DNA from: Chitinophaga pinensis
Lineage (GTDB): Bacteria; Bacteroidota; Bacteroidia; Chitinophagales; Chitinophagaceae
DNA length: 49,055 nucleotides
Direction of reading: 5' to 3'
NCBI GenBank assembly: GCA_945877085.1
Contig: CAMCQV010000003.1
Span: 1-49,055, forward strand
Shown: piece by piece, positions 44,383 to 49,055 of the stretch
Layout: each line of letters starts with the position of its first letter
Position numbering within the stretch: the first letter of the stretch is position 1
Program-made: the position numbers and the translations under genes
Notes under the pieces: model-generated
What the model was told of the DNA's origin: nothing
Seen by the model: only the letters and a program-made list of their open reading frames with translations
Databases searched by the model: none

Positions 44383-44418
44383 ATGAATTCATTATCTTGC
44401 ATCTAACCGATACGCTGG

Positions 44419-44426
44419 CAAAGGTA
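44419..44426 (-). promoter_or_regulatory. -7 box for dusB
   Basis: On the minus strand TACCTTTG, an exact TAnnTTTG match, gives a leader of about 32 bases. It lies only 18 bases from the divergent CPBP start codon. Confidence 0.4.
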
Positions 44427-44444
44427 CCAATTAATTGCATTGAC

Positions 44445-45344
44445 ATGTATACTAATGAAAATTCTATTTTTAATATGAGCCCTGGATTCAGGATGGTTTT
44501 ATTTATATCCATGACTGGATTGAGTATGATCCTTGGCGGCTTAATTACCTTTTCGATTGTGGCAGCTGCATTGCATACGCCATTTACGGACATCCAATCT
44601 GTTTTATTGCGCCCAGAAAATACCAGTCTGACGCAGATAGCCAATGCTTTTGCTTCTATTATTGGCTTTGGTGTGCCAGCTTTGGTGGTGGCTTATTTTA
44701 CAAAAGGAAGTTTTGCTTCTAATTTAGGATTCAAGCCAATCACGAACGAGAAACAAGTAGGGATTGTTATTTTACTCGCTTTCACGGGATTGATATTGAG
44801 TGGCGCATTAGGTGACCTTACAGATAAAATCACTTTTTCTAATAGTATTAGAACTTGGGCAACCAATTTAGAAGCCCAATACAAAAAAGCGTTGATGGCC
44901 ATGACGCATATGCGTTCCATTTGGGATTTACTACTTGCAATTATAGCAATAGCAGTGGTGCCAGCGATTGTAGAGGAATTGTATTTTAGAGGGACACTTC
45001 AAAAAATAATTACAGACTGGTCGGGAAAGCCTTTTGTAGCGATTGTAATCACAGCTATTTTATTTAGTGCATTTCACTTTTCTTATTTTGGCTTTTTGTC
45101 CAGGATGTCATTGGGTATTGTACTTGGCTTAATTTACTATTATACAAAAACCATTTGGTTGCCTATACTTATGCATTTTGTCAACAATGCAATTGGTGTG
45201 GCTGCGTTGTATGCAGTAAGAAATAACCCAAAAAAAATAGACCAAGTAATGGACTCCAATTTGACTTATTATTGGGTAATCATTGGACTTATAGCATTAT
45301 TTATTTTATTCAAACAATTAAAAAAGACCACAGATGGCGTTTAA
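44445..45344 (+). CDS. CPBP-family intramembrane metalloprotease
   Basis: Membrane protein of 299 residues with about eight hydrophobic segments. The CPBP (Abi/CAAX) motifs are EELYFRG (the EExxxR box, about residue 180), FHFSYFG and HFVNNAIG (the final HxxxN box). Start ATG 44445 is chosen over a TTG 48 bases upstream because that lies in the dusB promoter. It overlaps cdsA by 11 bases, so the CPBP-cdsA-psd unit is translationally coupled. Function is inferred to be membrane proteolysis with unknown substrate. Confidence 0.88.
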   Translation: MYTNENSIFNMSPGFRMVLFISMTGLSMILGGLITFSIVAAALHTPFTDIQSVLLRPENTSLTQIANAFASIIGFGVPALVVAYFTKGSFASNLGFKPITNEKQVGIVILLAFTGLILSGALGDLTDKITFSNSIRTWATNLEAQYKKALMAMTHMRSIWDLLLAIIAIAVVPAIVEELYFRGTLQKIITDWSGKPFVAIVITAILFSAFHFSYFGFLSRMSLGIVLGLIYYYTKTIWLPILMHFVNNAIGVAALYAVRNNPKKIDQVMDSNLTYYWVIIGLIALFILFKQLKKTTDGV

Positions 45345-46242
45345 TTTTTCTGTTTTTAAAGTAAGGGCATTGTCTGCTATTGTCTTTGTGTTGATCATGT
45401 TAGCAGGATTGCTTTTTGATAGCTGGTCTTATTTTGCTTTGTTTTTATTGATACAAATTGGTTGCTTGTATGAGTATCAGAAATTGATGCGCATCATTTT
45501 CCCTTCTTATAATCAAATTTCAAAAATGCATCAATGGGGTGTGTATGTGGTGGGCATATTGATGATGACTAGTTTAGCGCCGACTGATATTGTATTGCCA
45601 ACAACCCTGCTTCAAAAATTGCCACAGGCATATCAAGGCATTGGCTTAAGATGGATTGGTTTGAAAGCCATGCCAGTTGCGTTGATGTTGATGATGGTAG
45701 CAGATGTATTTGCAAGAAAAGCGGAAGTTAAAAATATATCGATTAGTTTTTTTGGCTTTATTTATATTTCAATTAGCCTATCCTTGTTTTACGCAATGCG
45801 AGACATGTTTTTGAATTCAGCGATGTCTATGTTTTTTCCAAATATAGAATTGATGGTACCTATTTTAGTGATTGTAACAGTCTGGGTGAATGATACGATG
45901 GCGTATATTGTTGGCTCTTTTATTGGACGTACTCCTATATCACCTATCTCGCCTAAGAAAACATGGGAAGGAACTATTGCTGGTGTCATCTTATCCGTTG
46001 TGATTTTATCCACTGTGGCAGGTCAATATATTCCTATCGCTACTAAGTACCTTTATTTGATCACTTTTGTAGCATCTGTCATGGGTAATTTGGGAGACCT
46101 TTTTGAAAGCAAATTAAAACGCTTGGCAGGTGTGAAAGACAGTGGCAGTATGATGCCTGGCCATGGCGGCTTCTTAGATCGATTTGATTCTATCTTGTTT
46201 GCAGGGCCATTTGTTTGGATATTGCTTCAATTTATCTTTTAG
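45334..46242 (+). CDS. cdsA: Phosphatidate cytidylyltransferase
   Basis: Makes CDP-diacylglycerol, the precursor of phosphatidylethanolamine and phosphatidylglycerol. Membrane protein of 302 residues with several hydrophobic helices. The CdsA motif SPKKTWEGTIAG (about 208-219) and the C-terminal signature KDSGSMMPGHGGFLDRFDS (about 268-286) are intact. It overlaps the CPBP gene by 11 bases and is followed by psd after 29 bases; both use products of the same pathway. Confidence 0.95.
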   Translation: MAFNFSVFKVRALSAIVFVLIMLAGLLFDSWSYFALFLLIQIGCLYEYQKLMRIIFPSYNQISKMHQWGVYVVGILMMTSLAPTDIVLPTTLLQKLPQAYQGIGLRWIGLKAMPVALMLMMVADVFARKAEVKNISISFFGFIYISISLSLFYAMRDMFLNSAMSMFFPNIELMVPILVIVTVWVNDTMAYIVGSFIGRTPISPISPKKTWEGTIAGVILSVVILSTVAGQYIPIATKYLYLITFVASVMGNLGDLFESKLKRLAGVKDSGSMMPGHGGFLDRFDSILFAGPFVWILLQFIF

Positions 46243-46271
46243 ATGAATTACCTTTGCCCAAATTGCTATTT

Positions 46272-46928
46272 ATGACCATACACAGAGAAGGAACAGCTAC
46301 GATTGCATTGGTTGCATTTGTAGTAGGTATCTTGAACTTAATTAATTTCTCTTATTTATTACCAATAAGTGCTTTGTTGGCATGGTCTGTATTTGTACTT
46401 ACAGCCGCTTTCTTTTTATTCATTGTGTCTTTCTTTAGAATGCCCAATCGTTCATTAACAATAGATCCATCTTCGATTGTATCGCCTGCAGATGGTAAAG
46501 TGGTGGTGATAGAGGAAGTGATGCCAGATGAGTTTTATAAAGAACCAAGAATTCAGATCAGTGTTTTTATGAGTCCTGCAAATGTGCATGTGAATCGCTT
46601 GCCAGTTGCTGGTAAGATTATCTATAACCAATACCATCCTGGAAAATTTTTAGTCGCATGGCATCCTAAGTCTTCTACTGATAATGAAAGATGGTCTGTG
46701 GTAGTTGAAAATGAAAAAGGCACTATTTTATTAAAGCAAATTGCTGGCGCGCTTGCTAGAAGAATATGTAATTACGCAGCAGTAGATACGTCATTCAATC
46801 AGTGTGATGAATATGGTTTCATTAAATTTGGTAGCAGGGTAGATTTGTTATTGCCAATTGGCACACAAATCCATTGCAAAATTGGAGATGCCGTGCAAGG
46901 GGGTGTCACTGTTTTAGCAAAATGGTAA
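46272..46928 (+). CDS. psd: Phosphatidylserine decarboxylase-family protein
   Basis: Converts phosphatidylserine to phosphatidylethanolamine. Product of 218 residues with one or two hydrophobic segments near the N-terminus (about 10-55). The pyruvoyl precursor site is Gly-Ser in KFGSRVDLLLP near the C-terminus, where self-cleavage makes the active pyruvoyl group. Conserved VSPADGKVVVIEE and SVFMSPANVHVNRLPVAG. This short form is the Bacteroidota type. Start ATG 46272 (MTIHREG) is preferred over a TTG 57 bases upstream inside cdsA. Confidence 0.92.
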   Translation: MTIHREGTATIALVAFVVGILNLINFSYLLPISALLAWSVFVLTAAFFLFIVSFFRMPNRSLTIDPSSIVSPADGKVVVIEEVMPDEFYKEPRIQISVFMSPANVHVNRLPVAGKIIYNQYHPGKFLVAWHPKSSTDNERWSVVVENEKGTILLKQIAGALARRICNYAAVDTSFNQCDEYGFIKFGSRVDLLLPIGTQIHCKIGDAVQGGVTVLAKW

Positions 46929-46944
46929 TCAAATAGGCAGCTGC

Positions 46945-47640
46945 TTATAAGATGTTTTCCAATTCTTTTAAATGCGTGATGGTATAGGTCGCAGGGACAG
47001 TTGGCACAACTTGAATATGGTTCACAAAAATGGTATCCATCCCGATGTTGATCCCGCCTTGTATATCTGCAGACTCATTGTCTCCAATCATAATACTGTT
47101 CTCAACACTTGCATTGGCATTTTTTAAAGCGTATTCAAAAATCTCCTTTTGCGGTTTCAAACTATTACTTGCTTCTGAGGTAATGACTTCGATAAAATAA
47201 TCTTGTAAACCCGAGTTTTTTATTTTTTTAAATTGCACCGATTCGAATCCATTGGTAATGAGGTGCATCTTATAGTCCTTCTGTTTTAAGTATTCTAGAA
47301 TTTCAATCGTATAAGGGAATAAATTTTTTTTATTCGGCAAGATCTCTAAATACGTCTGGGACATTTGTTTTGCCAATGGTTCGTTGGCTACTTTAAAATC
47401 CAACAAACTTAAGTAAACCCTTTTCCATCTAAGCTCTTCTTGCTTGATAAAGCCCTTGGTATATCGGTCCCACAAACGGTGATTATGTGCGGAATAAGTG
47501 CTGTAAAATCCATCAAAATCAACAATGCCTAAGTCTGCTAAACGGTGCGTGTTATATAGTTCTTGAATGGTTTCTTTAGAATTAGTCTCGAAATCCCAAA
47601 GGGTATGATCTAAGTCAAAAAACAGGTCTTTATAAGCCAT
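46945..47640 (-). CDS. YjjG-family HAD phosphatase (noncanonical nucleotidase)
   Basis: HAD enzyme of 231 residues. Motif I is FFDLDHTLWDFE (Asp nucleophile near residue 8), motif II is LITNGFE, the Lys of motif III is in LKPQKEIFE and motif IV is MIGDNESADIQGG. A helical cap occupies about 18-95. Similar to YjjG, which removes phosphate from pyrimidine nucleotides including damaged ones, protecting against misincorporation. Divergent from the SDR gene. Confidence 0.9.
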   Translation of the reverse strand: MAYKDLFFDLDHTLWDFETNSKETIQELYNTHRLADLGIVDFDGFYSTYSAHNHRLWDRYTKGFIKQEELRWKRVYLSLLDFKVANEPLAKQMSQTYLEILPNKKNLFPYTIEILEYLKQKDYKMHLITNGFESVQFKKIKNSGLQDYFIEVITSEASNSLKPQKEIFEYALKNANASVENSIMIGDNESADIQGGINIGMDTIFVNHIQVVPTVPATYTITHLKELENIL

Positions 47641-47717
47641 GTGGATTGGATGAATTGGTAATTGAACTGCTAAATTACCATTTTGCTTGCTATCTTTATC
47701 TTGTAAAGTATGAATTT

Positions 47718-48416
47718 ATGAATATCATTATTACTGGTGCTTCAAAAGGGATTGGTTTTGCCATTGCAAATGCTTTTGCAGCAGCTGGACACAATTTGTA
47801 TTTAACAAGTAAGACGCCTGCAGATCTCTCTAATGCAGCAGCATCCTTGCAAAAAACATATCCTGCTGTAAAGGTGGAATTTGTGCACGCAGATTTGTCT
47901 ATTCAAGCACAGGTACACTGTTTTTCTGAGTGGGTATTAGCAAGAACCACACCCGATGTTTTAGTAAACAATGCAGGTTATTTTTTACCTGGTCAATTAC
48001 AAGATGAGGCAGATGGACAATTAGCAGCACAATTGAATGCGAATTTATTTTCCGCATATCATTTAACACGTGATCTTTTGCCTGCTATGTTAAAAGCAAA
48101 ACAAGGGCATATTTTTAATATCTGTTCTATTGCATCTTTACAAGCCTATCCACATGGCGGATCTTATAGTATTTCTAAATATGCTTTGCTAGGCTTTTCT
48201 ACTAACCTAAGACTTGAATTAAAAGACAAGGGCATTAAAGTCACTGCGGTTTGTCCTGGCGCTACATATACCAATAGCTGGAAGGGTTCTGGGGTGCCAG
48301 AAGAGCGTATTATGGAAGCGGATGATATTGCAAAGATGATTTATGCAGCGACACAATTAAGCCCACAAGCGGTAGTAGAAGATATTGTGCTTCGTCCTCA
48401 GTTAGGAGATTTGTAA
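47718..48416 (+). CDS. Short-chain dehydrogenase/reductase
   Basis: NAD(P)-dependent oxidoreductase of 232 residues. The cofactor motif is TGASKGIG (6-13), then NNAG (about 84-87), and the catalytic Ser, Tyr and Lys are in NICSIAS and YSISK. Start ATG 47718 puts the cofactor motif at its usual place; longer in-frame starts from 47646 fall in the divergent promoter region. The fold resembles 3-oxoacyl-ACP reductases but the substrate cannot be inferred. Ends at an AT-rich hairpin. Confidence 0.88.
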   Translation: MNIIITGASKGIGFAIANAFAAAGHNLYLTSKTPADLSNAAASLQKTYPAVKVEFVHADLSIQAQVHCFSEWVLARTTPDVLVNNAGYFLPGQLQDEADGQLAAQLNANLFSAYHLTRDLLPAMLKAKQGHIFNICSIASLQAYPHGGSYSISKYALLGFSTNLRLELKDKGIKVTAVCPGATYTNSWKGSGVPEERIMEADDIAKMIYAATQLSPQAVVEDIVLRPQLGDL

Positions 48417-48438
48417 AATCTAAGGAATTGATTTTTAA

Positions 48439-48467
48439 TTTAAATCATCAGATATTTTTGATTTAAA
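48439..48467. terminator. AT-rich hairpin between converging genes
   Basis: TTTAAATCA (48439-48447) pairs with TGATTTAAA (48459-48467), with further T/A pairing outside across one-base bulges. A plausible bidirectional terminator between the SDR and the small unknown gene. Confidence 0.55.
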
Positions 48468-48469
48468 AT

Positions 48470-48814
48470 TTAAAATCGCTCAAGGTCTTCATCAATATCC
48501 TCATTTTTATTTGTAAGTGATTGATCAATTTTATTGGTTGTACTAAAACTTGCTCTTGCTGCTTTTGTAGCAGCCAATCTTTCGATAATGACTGAAGCAA
48601 TTAGTTTTGCCGCATCTTCATTCGGGTTTAATTGTAATATATATTTTAATTTTTCTTCAGATACATCTATCCGATATAGTAGTTGCACCAACTTGTTAAA
48701 GTCATGTTGTATGCAATCATTGATAAAGGCAATTAAATCGCTAGGGCCTAGTTGTTCTAATTCGGAAAATGCTTTTTCCATGGGGCTATTTTTATCTGAT
48801 TTTTTCTTTGACAC
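48470..48814 (-). CDS. Small conserved hypothetical protein
   Basis: I do not recognise this 114-residue protein. It is highly polar and probably helical: a lysine-rich start, SELEQLGPSDLIAFINDCIQ and a run DVSEEKLKYILQLNPNEDA, then an acidic C-terminus. No signal peptide or membrane helix. It begins with GTG 48814 inside the end of the TIGR02757 gene (23-base overlap), so the two are probably translated together, and a shared process is possible. Confidence 0.7.
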   Translation of the reverse strand: MSKKKSDKNSPMEKAFSELEQLGPSDLIAFINDCIQHDFNKLVQLLYRIDVSEEKLKYILQLNPNEDAAKLIASVIIERLAATKAARASFSTTNKIDQSLTNKNEDIDEDLERF

Positions 48815-49055
48815 CTAAGCTAAACAAGGCGAAGTCGTATTTGGCAGGATCACTTGCATCTAAAGTTCGGCAATAATCGGTTAACTCCAAGGCGGTCAAC
48901 CAATCTATTTGTGGACGTGAGATTAACCCGAAAGTCCTGGAAACCCTCGCTACATGCACATCAATCGGAATGATTAAATCCGCAGGGGAGATGGCTTTCC
49001 ACAAACCAAAGTCAACCCCATGTTGATCCTTGCGGACCATCCATCTTAAAAACAT
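48792..49055 (-). CDS. TIGR02757-family protein (DUF2400), C-terminal part
   Basis: The right edge of the window cuts this gene; only the last 87 residues are present. FLRWMVRKDQHGVDFGLWKA, LIIPIDVHVARVSRTFGLIS and DPAKYDFALFSLGV match the C-terminal half of TIGR02757, a helix-hairpin-helix family of unknown activity that resembles DNA glycosylases. The 3' end overlaps the next gene by 23 bases. Confidence 0.88.
   Translation of the reverse strand: MFLRWMVRKDQHGVDFGLWKAISPADLIIPIDVHVARVSRTFGLISRPQIDWLTALELTDYCRTLDASDPAKYDFALFSLGVKEKIR

Noticed and set aside
1-49055. CRISPR array, prophage, insertion sequence or rRNA
   Set aside because: No regularly spaced repeats, transposase, integrase, phage structural gene or rRNA-like sequence was seen on either strand.

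Overview
The window is a contiguous, AT-rich chromosomal segment of a Bacteroidota bacterium, most likely of the Chitinophagaceae or a close relative. The evidence is the gliding-motility gene gldC, an IPExxxVDY-family protein, a DUF6089 outer-membrane protein, a two-part transketolase, a BamA plus tandem Skp cluster, and repeated TAnnTTTG-type -7 promoter boxes typical of the phylum. Coding density is very high. I see no transposase, phage gene, CRISPR array, tRNA or rRNA.

Layout. 0-9.5 kb: a transketolase C-terminal subunit, an isolated N-terminal half of carbamoyl-phosphate synthase large subunit (carB), a Bcp peroxiredoxin, FeoB, a secreted M28 peptidase with a PDZ domain, an IPExxxVDY protein, selD and birA. 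9.5-15.3 kb: rsfS, ftsH, a LUD-domain protein, lpxH, an MscS channel and a MerR-type regulator. 15.3-20.6 kb: a glycosyltransferase-like protein of unknown role, gldC, a YqeY protein, a CvpA protein, an alpha/beta hydrolase, a CBS protein and a small BamA-superfamily barrel. 20.6-29.1 kb: an envelope block of nadK, DUF6089, uppS, bamA, two skp/ompH genes and murI, then rpmH-rnpA-yidD. The 51-residue L34 gene is included.

29.1-30.6 kb: sodA and tadA, separated by the only gene-free stretch longer than 300 bases. This spacer holds three consecutive long dyads that I cannot assign to a known element. 30.6-42.6 kb: a catabolic region in which a GMC flavoprotein with a gluconate-dehydrogenase-type small subunit, a lipoprotein cytochrome c, a DUF1080 (3-keto-disaccharide hydrolase family) protein, three TIM-barrel isomerase/epimerase-like proteins and two Gfo/Idh/MocA oxidoreductases are grouped on two divergent strands. 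Several carry Tat or Sec export signals. Together they look like a periplasmic oxidise-then-cleave route for glycosides, in which a sugar is first oxidised to a 3-keto form. 42.6-49 kb: a glutathione peroxidase, dusB, a CPBP protease, cdsA-psd for phospholipid synthesis, a YjjG-like HAD phosphatase, an SDR, a small unknown protein and a window-edge TIGR02757 protein.

The observations most worth a second look are the dyad array between tadA and sodA, the oxidative glycoside cluster, the cleanly ending half carB, the -7 boxes only 3-5 bases before start codons (possible leaderless mRNAs), and selD with no selenium-using partner nearby.
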